Assembly (NCBI GenBank): GCA_963703745.1
Contig: CAVPFL010000002.1
Span: forward strand, 744,001-808,000
Origin: AP-15 sp963703745
GTDB lineage: Bacteria > Pseudomonadota > Alphaproteobacteria > ATCC43930 > CGMCC-115725
DNA length: 64,000 nt
Direction of reading: 5' to 3'
Position 1 is the first letter of the stretch, and every line of letters starts with the position of its first letter. Shown here piece after piece: positions 51,237-59,637 of the stretch. The translations under genes and the position numbers were made by a program. Below the pieces are notes generated by a model, which ran no database searches, was not told where the DNA came from, and saw only the letters and a list, made by a program, of their open reading frames with translations.

Positions 51237-51857
51237 ATGCTGAAGATCTGGGGACGCACGACCTCATCCAACGTCCAGAAAGTGCTGTGGTGCTGCACCG
51301 AACTCGGCATCGAGTACGAGCGGGTTGATCTCGGTGGACCGTTCGGTGGCAATCGCGATCCCGAGTATCTCGCGATCAATCCGAACGGTCGGGTGCCAAC
51401 AATCAAGGATAATGATCTGATCCTGTGGGAATCGAACACGATTTGCCGATATCTCGCGGCGACGCGTCATGGCGAGCGATTGTATCCGAGTGACCCCCCC
51501 GCCCGCGCGAATGTCGAGCGCTGGATGGACTGGCAGCTCGCCACTTCCGGACCGCCAATGGCAGCCCTGCTCGGCATGCTGATCCGGGCGAGACCCGAAC
51601 AGCGCGATCAGGCGGCGATCGAGGCGGCGCGGCTGCAGGCGCTGGCTGCCTGGACGATTGTTGAAGACGAGCTCGAAGACCGTCCTTATCTGGCCGGATC
51701 TGAGCTGACTCTCGCCGAGATAGCATTGGGAACCATGGTGTACCGCTGGCATGCTTTTCCGATCGAGCGGCCGCCGTTGAAGAACCTGAAAGCCTGGTAC
51801 GAGCGCATGCGGCAGCGAGCCGGTTTCAAGACTCACATCGAAATCCCGATCACGTAG
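51237..51857 (+). CDS. Glutathione S-transferase family protein
   Basis: Two-domain GST of 206 residues. The thioredoxin-like N-terminus MLKIWGRTTSSNVQKVLWCC has the Ser region that usually activates glutathione, NPNGRVPTIKDNDLILWESN carries the cis-Pro and the Glu-Ser glutathione-binding pair, and YLAGSELTLAEIALGTMVYR is the C-terminal domain signature. ATG 51237 has GGAGGAG upstream. The family conjugates or isomerises electrophiles; the substrate is unknown. It is a single gene between divergent and downstream cytochrome genes. Confidence 0.92.
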   Translation: MLKIWGRTTSSNVQKVLWCCTELGIEYERVDLGGPFGGNRDPEYLAINPNGRVPTIKDNDLILWESNTICRYLAATRHGERLYPSDPPARANVERWMDWQLATSGPPMAALLGMLIRARPEQRDQAAIEAARLQALAAWTIVEDELEDRPYLAGSELTLAEIALGTMVYRWHAFPIERPPLKNLKAWYERMRQRAGFKTHIEIPIT

Positions 51858-51954
51858 TAGTGAGGTCAACTCCGGGCCGTTGCTTTGCCGTCGACCGACG
51901 TTATTCTATGCAAGCTGAAGCGGCCTGACTCGAGATGATATTAAGGGAGGCTGA

Positions 51955-52434
51955 ATGAAATCATCGACAAAACAATCGACGCTCGCGGCGGTACTGGTAT
52001 TCATCCTGACTGGTTTGAGTGGAATTTCGCTAGCACAAGACAAGGAAGCAGTTCTTAAGGACCGCGAGGCGTTCATGAAAGGGCAAGGGAAGGATATCGG
52101 GAGCGTCAAGTCCTATATCGATGGCAAGGGGGATTTGGCGCAGGCTGAGGCGGGCGCGGCCAAGCTGACTGAGTCCACGAAAAAGATCCCCGATATGTTT
52201 CCGCCGGGAACGGAGGGCACCGACACGGAAGGGAAATATGCAACCAAACCGGCGATTTGGAGTGATTGGAACAAGTTTCTTGAGGTACAGAAGACTGCCG
52301 CCACGAAGGCCGACGCGCTCCTCGCGGCTGTGAAGAGCGGCGACAAGGCCGCCATACAGACAGCATTTGGGGATCTAGGGAAAAACGGCTGCGGCGCTTG
52401 CCACGAAACGTTCCGCGAGACGCTCAAAAACTGA
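51955..52434 (+). CDS. Cytochrome c' / c-556 family protein
   Basis: Periplasmic class II cytochrome c of 159 residues. The signal peptide ends near SGISLAQ. The body is a four-helix bundle, and the heme is attached at the extreme C-terminus by CGACHETFRETLKN, the position expected for cytochrome c'. These proteins bind NO or act in electron transfer. The gene is immediately followed by, and overlaps, a diheme cytochrome c gene, so they are probably expressed together. Confidence 0.93.
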   Translation: MKSSTKQSTLAAVLVFILTGLSGISLAQDKEAVLKDREAFMKGQGKDIGSVKSYIDGKGDLAQAEAGAAKLTESTKKIPDMFPPGTEGTDTEGKYATKPAIWSDWNKFLEVQKTAATKADALLAAVKSGDKAAIQTAFGDLGKNGCGACHETFRETLKN

Positions 52435-53306
52435 CGGCTGCGCTCGCCGTCATAATCCTAACTTTCAGCAGATTATCGGCCCCCTCCGCGGGTGGCGCGG
52501 CGTCGACCGACCACGGCGCCTATCTCGCTGCCGCGGCGGGATGCGACCAGTGCCACACCGATTGGCAAAACGGGGGAAGCCTTTACGCCGGCGGCCGCCC
52601 CCTTGAAACTCGCTTTGGAACCGTCTTCGCGCCCAATATTACGCCTGACCGAGAATCCGGGATCGGTCACTGGGGGCTGGCCGATTTTGAACGGGCGATG
52701 CGCTGGGGGGTCGCGCCCGACGATTCGCACTACTTGCCGGTCTTCCCGTTCCCTTTCTACAATCGTTTGACGCAAGGTGATCTGACCGACCTAAAGGCCT
52801 TTCTCGATAGCCTCGCGCCCGTATCTCGGGTCGACAGTGCCGCTCGGGCGAGCATTTTTTCGACGGTTCGGGTTCGGGCGGCGATCATGATCGTCGATGA
52901 GCAATTCCCCGGGCCGTGGCAGTTCGACACCACGAAGGATTCGGTCTGGAACCGAGGTGCCTACCTCGTCGCGACGGTCGGGCGCTGTGGCGATTGTCAC
53001 ACGCCCCGAAATTGGCTCGGCGCCCGTGTTCTCACGCGCTCGCTCGGCGGTGCGACTGCCGGTCCTAACGGCAAGGCGGTCCCGAACATCACTCCTGATG
53101 CGGAAACCGGGATCGGGAAATGGAGTGAGGACGACATTGTTACTCTTCTGAAAGATGGACAGACACCCGAATTCGATTTCGTCGGCGGGGCCATGGCCGA
53201 GATCGTAAAAAACACCGCCCGTCTCACCGATGCCGACCGGCGGGCGATTGCCGTCTATCTCCGGACGCTCCCGCCGGTCCGTTCCGAGAGAAGGGCTGTC
53301 AAATAG
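52398..53306 (+). CDS. Diheme class I cytochrome c
   Basis: Protein of 302 residues with two cytochrome c domains. The heme sites are CDQCH (AAAGCDQCHTDWQNGG) and CGDCH (TVGRCGDCHTPRNWLG). Met-ligand candidates follow in each domain. The N-terminal hydrophobic segment TAALAVIILTFSRLSA is a signal peptide. No ATG precedes it; the first in-frame start is TTG 52398 inside the cytochrome c' gene, and a CTG lies at 52431. Likely electron carrier for a periplasmic dehydrogenase, resembling the cytochrome subunit of alcohol or aldehyde dehydrogenases, though no dehydrogenase gene is adjacent. Confidence 0.88.
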   Translation: MPRNVPRDAQKLTAALAVIILTFSRLSAPSAGGAASTDHGAYLAAAAGCDQCHTDWQNGGSLYAGGRPLETRFGTVFAPNITPDRESGIGHWGLADFERAMRWGVAPDDSHYLPVFPFPFYNRLTQGDLTDLKAFLDSLAPVSRVDSAARASIFSTVRVRAAIMIVDEQFPGPWQFDTTKDSVWNRGAYLVATVGRCGDCHTPRNWLGARVLTRSLGGATAGPNGKAVPNITPDAETGIGKWSEDDIVTLLKDGQTPEFDFVGGAMAEIVKNTARLTDADRRAIAVYLRTLPPVRSERRAVK

Positions 53307-53372
53307 ATGCGTCAGCACTGGACGCACCAGCGGGTTTTCCTATGATGCAGATACCTGAGACGGAGGAGCAGT

Positions 53373-54416
53373 TTGGCGCGAGGGCGACCGGATAAGAGCC
53401 TGGCTCGTTTCGAACGGGTCGCCCTGGTATTGTCCGGCGGGGGGGCGCTCGGAGCGTATCAGGCGGGTGCCTATGCTGCGCTCGAAAAGTGCGGCGTGCG
53501 GCCGAACTGGATCGCCGGCACCGCGATTGGCGCGGTCAATGCGGCCATTATCGCCGGAAGTCTGCCGCATGAACGTGCACAGCGGCTTCGGCGGTTCTGG
53601 CAAGAGGTGAGTAAGCGCCCGCAAGGCCGCCGTCCACGAAGCGCAGGCGGATGGGCGCGATCGGCCTTCACAAACTGGTTGACCGTTGGGCGCCGCGGTG
53701 CGGGATTCCCGTCGTTGTACGAAGAGCCGGTCATCTCTGCCCCGGCATTACGCGCGATGATCGCCGAGGTAGTCGATTTCGACCGTATCAATTCGGGTGG
53801 CGTCCGAGTGGTGCTCGGAGCTGTGAACCTAGCGACTGGAGCGGAAACGTTCTTCGACAACGACCGGCACGTGCTCGGCGTCGATCACGTGCTGGCCGGT
53901 ACGCCGTTCCCCGGCCTGCCGGCCGTTACGATTGGCCATCAGCTCTTCGCGGGCAGTGCGATCTCGGTTTCGGCTCTCGACGATGCGCGCCGGGCCGATA
54001 CGCTGTGCTTCGCGATCGACGGGTACGATCCGGTTCCCGGGGGTAACGGTGGCTTTAGCCGCTCGGCAAGAGACATCGCTTCGATGCGCCGCATTCATGA
54101 TCTCCGACGCATGATCGCGCTGCTTGGCGAGCATCTCCCGTCGGCATTACGCGGTGAAATCGAGATTCGCCGTTGCCTTGCCGAAGCGAGCAACGCGACA
54201 ATGACGATCCTGCACCTTGTTCACGAGGGCAGTCCGGCGGATCTGTCAGTCAAGATGCGGGACTTTTCTCCGGGTGCGGTACAGCGCCGATGGAAAGCGG
54301 GCGAAAGCGACGTGGCGACGAGCCTTACCCATCCGCGGTGGCTGGCGCCGCCATCTCGTCTCTCGGGCGTCGTCGTTCACGAGGTCCGTGGCGGAGTAGC
54401 TGCACCGCCGCACTGA
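53373..54416 (+). CDS. Patatin-fold protein lacking the catalytic Ser (probable pseudoenzyme)
   Basis: Patatin-like protein of 347 residues. The oxyanion hole SGGGALGAYQAGAYAALE at residues 21-38 is intact. The nucleophile elbow, normally G-T-S-x-G, reads IAGTAIGAVNAAIIAGS: Ala51 (GCG codon) replaces the Ser. The D-G motif that should supply the catalytic Asp reads HQLFAGSAISVSAL, with no Asp. Patatin activity is therefore not expected, and a regulatory or binding role is possible. TTG 53373 is preceded by GGAGGAG. phaZ lies about 280 bases downstream, so a link to PHA granules is conceivable. Confidence 0.85.
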   Translation: MARGRPDKSLARFERVALVLSGGGALGAYQAGAYAALEKCGVRPNWIAGTAIGAVNAAIIAGSLPHERAQRLRRFWQEVSKRPQGRRPRSAGGWARSAFTNWLTVGRRGAGFPSLYEEPVISAPALRAMIAEVVDFDRINSGGVRVVLGAVNLATGAETFFDNDRHVLGVDHVLAGTPFPGLPAVTIGHQLFAGSAISVSALDDARRADTLCFAIDGYDPVPGGNGGFSRSARDIASMRRIHDLRRMIALLGEHLPSALRGEIEIRRCLAEASNATMTILHLVHEGSPADLSVKMRDFSPGAVQRRWKAGESDVATSLTHPRWLAPPSRLSGVVVHEVRGGVAAPPH

Positions 54417-54493
54417 CTCTAATTTGCCGCCTGTAGGCCTGTAGAAGAGGCAAACGTACTTTCGACGCCCGATAAAGCAGCAATCTCCATTCT

Positions 54494-54510
54494 TGCATAA
54501 GTGTTATGCA
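54494..54510. promoter_or_regulatory. Palindrome upstream of phaZ, candidate operator
   Basis: Perfect seven-base inverted repeat TGCATAA-GTG-TTATGCA in the AT-rich gap before phaZ. TGC/GCA-ended palindromes are the kind of site bound by PHA-responsive repressors such as PhaR, but this assignment is inference from sequence alone. The region 54520-54600 downstream is AT-rich and could hold the promoter. Confidence 0.45.
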
Positions 54511-54700
54511 GTCCACCGCGGTAGGTTTGTTAACCGCAATTAAAACCCCTTGCCTAAATGATTGGCATAACAAATATCCGCTTGAAATAAAGCGATTTTT
54601 AAGATGGGATGGTTTCGCCTGATAATGTGTCGAAGCGGTCAGCCGTTTCGATTTTTTGGACGCTCGCGACCTCGCGGGCGATGGGTACGTGCGAGGGTTT

Positions 54701-55918
54701 ATGCTTTACGAGGCCTACCAAGTACACAACGACGTGCTCGGTCCGGTCCGGCTGATGGCCGAGACTTTCCGGTGTCTGCTCAACCAACCCTGGCCGCTGT
54801 TCGCCAATGGGCCATTCCTTCGAAGTGCTTCGGCCGCGATGGAGTTGCTCTCCAACGCCGGTATGTCCCATGACCGGCCCGATTTCGGCATTCGCACGGT
54901 ACTTATCGAGGGCCACGAGGTTGGCGTCACCGAAGAGATCATCGCCTCCGATCCGTTTTGCAACTTGCTCCATTTCCGCAAGGATAAACCCTGCGAAGCT
55001 CCCCGGATCCTGGTCGTCGCGCCGCTCTCGGGCCACTTTCCGACCTTGCTGCGCGGTACCGTCCAAACGTTGCTGCCGGATCACGACGTGTTCGTTACAG
55101 ACTGGGCGAACGCCCGAAATATCCCGCTCCTGCACGGCCGCTTTGGCCTAGACGATTTCGTCGATCTTTTAATCCGTTTCACCCATCTCCTCGGGCCGGG
55201 CGTTCATATCATGGCGGTATGCCAACCCTCGGTACCGGTGCTGGCGGCCGTGTCGTTGCTGGCGGAGGGCGGAGATCCGTGCCAACCAGCATCGATGATA
55301 TTGATGGGTGGTCCGATCGACCCAAGGGCGAACCCGACCGAAGTCAACCGGTTCGCCGAAGCGCACTCCCTCGACTGGTTCGAACGAACGGTTATTACGA
55401 CGGTACCCGCGCGCTATCCCGGAGCCTTCCGGCGGGTTTATCCAGGTTTTCTGCAACTCGCCGGTTTCCTGAGCATGAACCTCGATCGGCACGTGTCAGC
55501 GCACTGGACGATGTTCGATAATCTGGTGCGCGGCGATGGTGCCAGCGCCGCCGCTACCCGGGCGTTTTATAGGGAATACAGTTCGGTTATGGATCTTCCG
55601 GCCGATTTCTACCTAAACACCATCAAACGTGTGTTTCACGACCATGATCTACCGCGAGGCAGCTTCCGGGTGCGGGGATATCGGGTCGAGCCGGCCGCCA
55701 TCGAACACACCGCCTTGATGACGGTTGAGGGCGAGCGGGACGATGTTTGCGCGCCCGGCCAAACCGTCGCGGCGCACCGACTCTGCAGTCGGATCGCCGC
55801 GGCGAAAAAGACCCACCACCTTCAGCTTAAAGTCGGCCATTATGGAGTATTTCATGGCCGTCGGTGGCACAACGAGACCTACCCAAAGGTCCGGTCATTC
55901 ATCCGGGCGCAGAGCTAG
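54701..55918 (+). CDS. phaZ: Intracellular polyhydroxyalkanoate depolymerase
   Basis: PhaZ of 405 residues that degrades stored PHA granules in the cytoplasm. The catalytic Cys174 sits in a lipase-box-like context (HIMAVCQPSVPVLAAVSLLA), as in Ralstonia PhaZa1. Other family stretches are YEAYQVHNDVLGPVRLMAET at the start, FVTDWANARNIPLLHGRFGL, and LMTVEGERDDVCAPGQTVAA near the catalytic Asp. GHYGVFHGRRWHNE carries the His. ATG 54701 with GAGGG upstream gives the expected N-terminus. The gene is single, preceded by an AT-rich region with a palindrome. Confidence 0.93.
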   Translation: MLYEAYQVHNDVLGPVRLMAETFRCLLNQPWPLFANGPFLRSASAAMELLSNAGMSHDRPDFGIRTVLIEGHEVGVTEEIIASDPFCNLLHFRKDKPCEAPRILVVAPLSGHFPTLLRGTVQTLLPDHDVFVTDWANARNIPLLHGRFGLDDFVDLLIRFTHLLGPGVHIMAVCQPSVPVLAAVSLLAEGGDPCQPASMILMGGPIDPRANPTEVNRFAEAHSLDWFERTVITTVPARYPGAFRRVYPGFLQLAGFLSMNLDRHVSAHWTMFDNLVRGDGASAAATRAFYREYSSVMDLPADFYLNTIKRVFHDHDLPRGSFRVRGYRVEPAAIEHTALMTVEGERDDVCAPGQTVAAHRLCSRIAAAKKTHHLQLKVGHYGVFHGRRWHNETYPKVRSFIRAQS

Positions 55919-55923
55919 CAGTT

Positions 55924-56300
55924 CTAACCCGGGGTTCGCCGAGCCTTCGCTCTTACCTGGCGCGCCTCTGCGAGCGACCGTTTATGAGAGCAGGCGAACG
56001 GACCCGACTGAACTGCCAATAGCGTCGTGGCTTCTTTGTCGAACGACACGAAAGCCTCTGCAGCGAGCCAGCTTCCTTGATAGGAAATGACGCCCTCGGC
56101 GAAATCACCGCCCGCGTCGAGCATAGCCAAATCCGCTTCCACTGCGGGCCTGTTGTCGAGGACATTTTGCGCCATTCATCAGGCGTCGGATCGCTTCGGC
56201 TATGTCGGCCGTTCGAACTTTGTAAGCTTGCGACAGCACCCAGACCAACTCGCAAAGCGCCGGTGTAAGGAAAATCATCCTTACTTTCAAGCCGTGAGCG
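55924..56300 (-). pseudogene. Decayed PIN-domain (VapC-like) toxin
   Basis: Two minus-strand frames together give most of a PIN-domain RNase toxin. One has FLTPALCELVWVLSQAYKVR, TADIAEAIRRLMN (helices of the first half), and the other has NRPAVEADLAMLDAGGDFAE, GVISYQGSWLAAEAFVSFDK. The GGDFAE..I and FDKEA parts match the later acidic residues and the C-terminal strand of VapC proteins. A frameshift near 56170 separates them and the N-terminal DTN motif is absent. No antitoxin gene is recognisable. Confidence 0.75.
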
Positions 56301-56333
56301 GCAATGATGGCCACCCCCGACCGATGGACAACT

Positions 56334-56400
56334 CGCAAAAAAGATGCACCACCTCCGGCCCAAACTCAGCCATTATGCAGTAAGCCCGAGTTCGCCGGCA
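56334..56400 (+). pseudogene. Possible duplicate of the phaZ 3' end
   Basis: The frame KKMHHLRPKLSHYAV resembles KKTHHLQLKVGHYGV, the matching part of PhaZ about 450 bases earlier. About 15 codons are recognisable before the sequence changes into that preceding the keto-acid cleavage gene. It is short, so the match could be partly chance. Confidence 0.4.
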
Positions 56401-56416
56401 GGAAGGGAGGAGGAGG

Positions 56417-57352
56417 ATGGCTCTCCGTGGCAAGGTCGTCATCACCTGCGCAGTGACCGGCGCAATCCACACCCCGACGATGAGCCCTTATTTGCCGATA
56501 ACCCCGGACGAAATCGCCAAAGATGCGATCGCCGCGGCGGAAGCCGGGGCGGCGATCCTGCACCTGCACGCGCGCGACCCGAAGGACGGGCGGCCGATCC
56601 CCGACCCCGATGTATTCATGCAATTCCTGCCGCGCGTCAAGCAGGCGACCAATGCCGTTGTCAACATCACCACCGGCGGCGGCCTCGGCATGACCCTCGA
56701 GGAGCGCCTCGCCGCGCCTCTGCTCGCCAAGCCCGAGATGTGCTCGATGAACATGGGCTCGATGAATTTCGGGCTATACCCGATGCTCGGCCGCTATAAG
56801 GAATGGAAGTACGAATGGGAGCCGAAATACCTTGAAATGACGCGGGACTTCATCTTCAAAAACACGTTCAAGGACATCGAGCGCAGTCTCAAGGAGCTGG
56901 GCGAGGGCTGCGGCACCCGTTTCGAGTTCGAGTGCTACGATGTCGGCCACCTCTATAATTTGGCTCATTTCGTCGATCGCGGGCTGGTCAGGCCGCCTTT
57001 TTTCGTGCAGACGATTTTCGGGATCTTCGGCGGGATCGGCGCTGACCCGGAGAACCTCGCCCATATGAAGCGGATAGCCGACAAGCTCTTCGGCGACGAT
57101 TACGCCTGGTCGATCCTGGCCGCCGGGCGCCACCAGATGCCTCTGATTACGATGGGGGCGATCATGGGCGGCAGTGTGCGGGTCGGCCTTGAGGACTCGT
57201 TGTGGTTGGGGCGCGGCCAGCTCGCCCAGGGCAACGCCGACCAGGTGGGCCGCATCCGTACGATCCTCGAAAACCTGTCGCTCGAGATCGCGTCACCCGA
57301 TGAGGCGCGGGCGATGCTCGCGCTCAAGGGCGGCGATGCGGTCGCGTTCTGA
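56417..57352 (+). CDS. Beta-keto acid cleavage enzyme (BKACE, DUF849)
   Basis: Zn-dependent TIM-barrel enzyme of 311 residues that transfers the acetyl part of a beta-keto acid to an acyl-CoA (for example dehydrocarnitine or 3-keto-5-aminohexanoate plus acetyl-CoA giving acetoacetate and a new CoA ester). The metal-binding H-x-H is His49-x-His51 (AAILHLHARDPKDGRP). NITTGGGLGMTLEERLA and FEFECYDVGHL are other conserved regions, and GSVRVGLEDSLWLGRGQLA is the usual closing motif. GGAGGAGG precedes the ATG. It forms an operon with two CoA-transferase subunits, which would activate or recycle acetoacetate. Confidence 0.92.
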   Translation: MALRGKVVITCAVTGAIHTPTMSPYLPITPDEIAKDAIAAAEAGAAILHLHARDPKDGRPIPDPDVFMQFLPRVKQATNAVVNITTGGGLGMTLEERLAAPLLAKPEMCSMNMGSMNFGLYPMLGRYKEWKYEWEPKYLEMTRDFIFKNTFKDIERSLKELGEGCGTRFEFECYDVGHLYNLAHFVDRGLVRPPFFVQTIFGIFGGIGADPENLAHMKRIADKLFGDDYAWSILAAGRHQMPLITMGAIMGGSVRVGLEDSLWLGRGQLAQGNADQVGRIRTILENLSLEIASPDEARAMLALKGGDAVAF

Positions 57353-57367
57353 TCGGGGCCAGACCCA

Positions 57368-58033
57368 ATGATCGACAAGCGGGTGCGCAACCTCACCGAA
57401 GCGGTGGCCGGGATCCCCGATGGTGCCATTATCCTGTGCGCAGGCTTCGGCGGCGCCGGGCTACCCGACGCTTTGTGCGAGGCGGTCGTCGAGCAGGGCG
57501 CGCGCGATCTGACAGTGGTTGCCAACAACGCTGGGACCGGGCGGACCGGGCTTGCGGCGCTGCTCGCGGCGGGCCGTGTAAAACGGATCATCTGCTCGTT
57601 TCCGCGCAGTTCCGGATCTGTCGTGTTCGAGGAGCTCTATGTCGCCGGCCGCATCGAGCTCGAGCTCGTGCCACAGGGTATAATCAGCGAACGGATGCGT
57701 TGCGCCGCCGCCGGTCTCGGCGGGTTTTACTCGCCGGTTTCGGTCGGGACCCGGCTGGCCGAAGGCAAGGAGCACCGTGAGATAGACGGCCGAATGTATG
57801 TGCTGGAAACACCCCTGAAGGGCGATGTTGCGCTGCTCTCAGCCGACCGTGGTGACCGCTGGGGCAACCTGACCTACCGGAAATCCGCGCGAAACTTCAA
57901 CCCTACGATGGCGATGTCTGCGAGCTTATCCATCGCACAAGTACGCCAGGTAGTTGAACTTGGCGAGATCGATCCTGAGATGGTCATTACTCCTGGCATC
58001 TTCGTCGATCGCCTCGTCGAAGTTCCCGAGTAA
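57368..58033 (+). CDS. 3-oxoacid CoA-transferase subunit A
   Basis: Alpha subunit, 221 residues, of a succinyl-CoA:3-ketoacid CoA-transferase-type enzyme. Typical features are GAIILCAGFGGAGLPDALCE at the CoA-binding start, with VANNAGTGRTGLAALL and LELVPQGIISERMRCAAAGL. It lies 15 bases after the BKACE gene and 13 bases before subunit B. Together the three genes could convert a beta-keto acid to CoA esters; acetoacetate released by BKACE is the likely substrate. Confidence 0.92.
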   Translation: MIDKRVRNLTEAVAGIPDGAIILCAGFGGAGLPDALCEAVVEQGARDLTVVANNAGTGRTGLAALLAAGRVKRIICSFPRSSGSVVFEELYVAGRIELELVPQGIISERMRCAAAGLGGFYSPVSVGTRLAEGKEHREIDGRMYVLETPLKGDVALLSADRGDRWGNLTYRKSARNFNPTMAMSASLSIAQVRQVVELGEIDPEMVITPGIFVDRLVEVPE

Positions 58034-58046
58034 AAGGAGGAACCGG

Positions 58047-58715
58047 ATGCCGCTAAAACGTCGCCAAATTGCCTGGCGCGCTGCGCAGGATCTCACCGAC
58101 GGAGCTTATGTAAATCTCGGGATCGGGCTGCCGACCCTGGTCTCGGATTTCCTCCCGGCCGATCGAGAAATCGTTCTGCACAGCGAGAACGGTGTCCTGG
58201 GAGTGGGGCCCGCGCCGGGCGACAACGAGGTAGATTGGGATCTGATTAATGCCGGCAAGCAGCCGATTACATTGGTGACCGGCGGCAGCTACGTGCACCA
58301 CACTGACTCGTTTCTGATGATCCGCGGCGGCCATCTCGATCTCGCCTTGCTCGGCGCCTTCGAGGTTTCGGAAAAGGGCGACTTGGCAAATTGGACGACC
58401 GACGATCCGGGTTTTCCGCCCGGCGTGGGCGGCGCGATGGATCTGGCAGTGGGAGCCAAGGAAATCCGCGTCCTGATCGAGCACACCACCAAGACCGGAT
58501 CGCCGCGCATCCGCCGACAGTGCGGGTATCCGTTGACCGCCGCCTCCGTCGTGCGTCGGATCTATACCGACCTCGCCGTCATCGATGTCACTGCCGAGGG
58601 GCTGGTCGTGCGCGAAGTAGTAGACGACGTGGATTTCCCCACCTTGCAGGCCAAGACCGAAGCCACTCTGCATCTGGCGCCGGACATAAGGGCCCTCCGC
58701 GCGCCGGCGGTGTGA
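58047..58715 (+). CDS. 3-oxoacid CoA-transferase subunit B
   Basis: Beta subunit of 222 residues carrying the catalytic Glu: SENGVLGVGPAPG with Glu47. The N-terminus YVNLGIGLPTLVSDFLPADR and the later GAKEIRVLIEHTTKTGSPRI are family-typical. ATG 58047 is preceded by AAGGAGG at ideal spacing; the frame opens earlier inside subunit A. It ends the operon. The next recognisable sequence is a decayed phosphoesterase. Confidence 0.93.
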   Translation: MPLKRRQIAWRAAQDLTDGAYVNLGIGLPTLVSDFLPADREIVLHSENGVLGVGPAPGDNEVDWDLINAGKQPITLVTGGSYVHHTDSFLMIRGGHLDLALLGAFEVSEKGDLANWTTDDPGFPPGVGGAMDLAVGAKEIRVLIEHTTKTGSPRIRRQCGYPLTAASVVRRIYTDLAVIDVTAEGLVVREVVDDVDFPTLQAKTEATLHLAPDIRALRAPAV

Positions 58716-58794
58716 ACAGCGGGGACTTCGCGGTGCAAATCAAACAGACGACTCCTGCGCACCATTTTAAAGGCGTCATACCAGCCTGACGGGC

Positions 58795-59158
58795 GGGTTC
58801 ACTTACCACGGCGTGACCTATACCGGAGATCGGGCGAGCGTTGCGCCGGGCGACAATTTCTGTCGATGATCGTACCCGAGATCCAAGCCCCACAAGCCTA
58901 TAAAAACAACGGCGCGATCATCCTCTGGTGGGACGAGTGAGAAGGCGGTGATACCTCGGCGTACACGATTCCGCAAATCATCATTTCGCCGGACTGTGTC
59001 TGCTGGATGCGTGCAGCGCGACCGATCTGTCGGACTTGTTCAAGCCAGGCTCGATCCCGAACGACGTTGTGCCGGAGCCCAGGTCTACCCTGCCGGTGAC
59101 TGCAGGATTGTTCGGATTGACATTGATGCGCCGCCACGTCTTGTCAGGTTCATCGTAG
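58795..59158 (+). pseudogene. Decayed phosphoesterase with PEP-CTERM tail
   Basis: Plus-strand fragments of a PF04185-type phosphoesterase: GVTYTGDRASVAPGDNF, then IVPEIQAPQAYKNNGAIILW, then WDE-stop-EGGDTSAYTIPQIIISP with a TGA (58938-58940) where the family has a sense codon. In another frame the C-terminus is present: ATDLSDLFKPGSIPNDVVPE followed by P-R and a hydrophobic stretch ending MRRHVLSGSS. That end looks like a PEP-CTERM sorting signal. The gene has at least one nonsense and one frameshift mutation and lacks its N-terminal half. Confidence 0.7.
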
Positions 59159-59274
59159 ATCAGCACCGGGCGCACCCTACGGCGCGCGAAATCCAGCGAC
59201 ACGTTAGCTTGAACTTAACCGGCTCATGTTTAAATCGACAAGGTCATACAACAAACAAACCCCGATTTACTCCC

Positions 59275-59637
59275 ATGTGGAACCTCACATCTTACGATAT
59301 TAATCGGATCAAAGGGCAGCTTCAGGCCCGTAAGGCGAGGATCGATGCGAAATATGCCGAGGAAACAAAGGCACTCGACGCAGACTTCGCTGATCTGGAA
59401 ACGCTCGAGCGGGTCGCGGCGGCCGTTGCACTCAAGTACAAGGCGGACGAGCCTGGCGAAGGTACCGAAAAGGGTTCGGAAGCCACCGTCGAAGAGAGTC
59501 CTCAGCTCGAAGCTGAAGCGGCGCCGGAAGCGCCGCTAATAGCGACCTCCGGCGAGGCAAACGGCCCCGACGCAAAATTTGGCTCGCGATGGCGCCTCGC
59601 TCTGCGTGACCGCCCTGTCGTATCCGACGCCGAGTGA
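59275..59637 (+). CDS. Small protein with coiled-coil segment, unknown function
   Basis: Protein of 120 residues from ATG 59275. Residues 8-60 form a probable coiled coil (INRIKGQLQARKARIDAKYA, then EETKALDADFADLETLERVA). The second half is Glu/Ala/Pro-rich and probably disordered (ATVEESPQLEAEAAPEAPLI). The frame extends upstream, but that part overlaps the phosphoesterase remnant. No family is recognised. The codon pattern is consistent with real coding sequence. Confidence 0.5.
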   Translation: MWNLTSYDINRIKGQLQARKARIDAKYAEETKALDADFADLETLERVAAAVALKYKADEPGEGTEKGSEATVEESPQLEAEAAPEAPLIATSGEANGPDAKFGSRWRLALRDRPVVSDAE

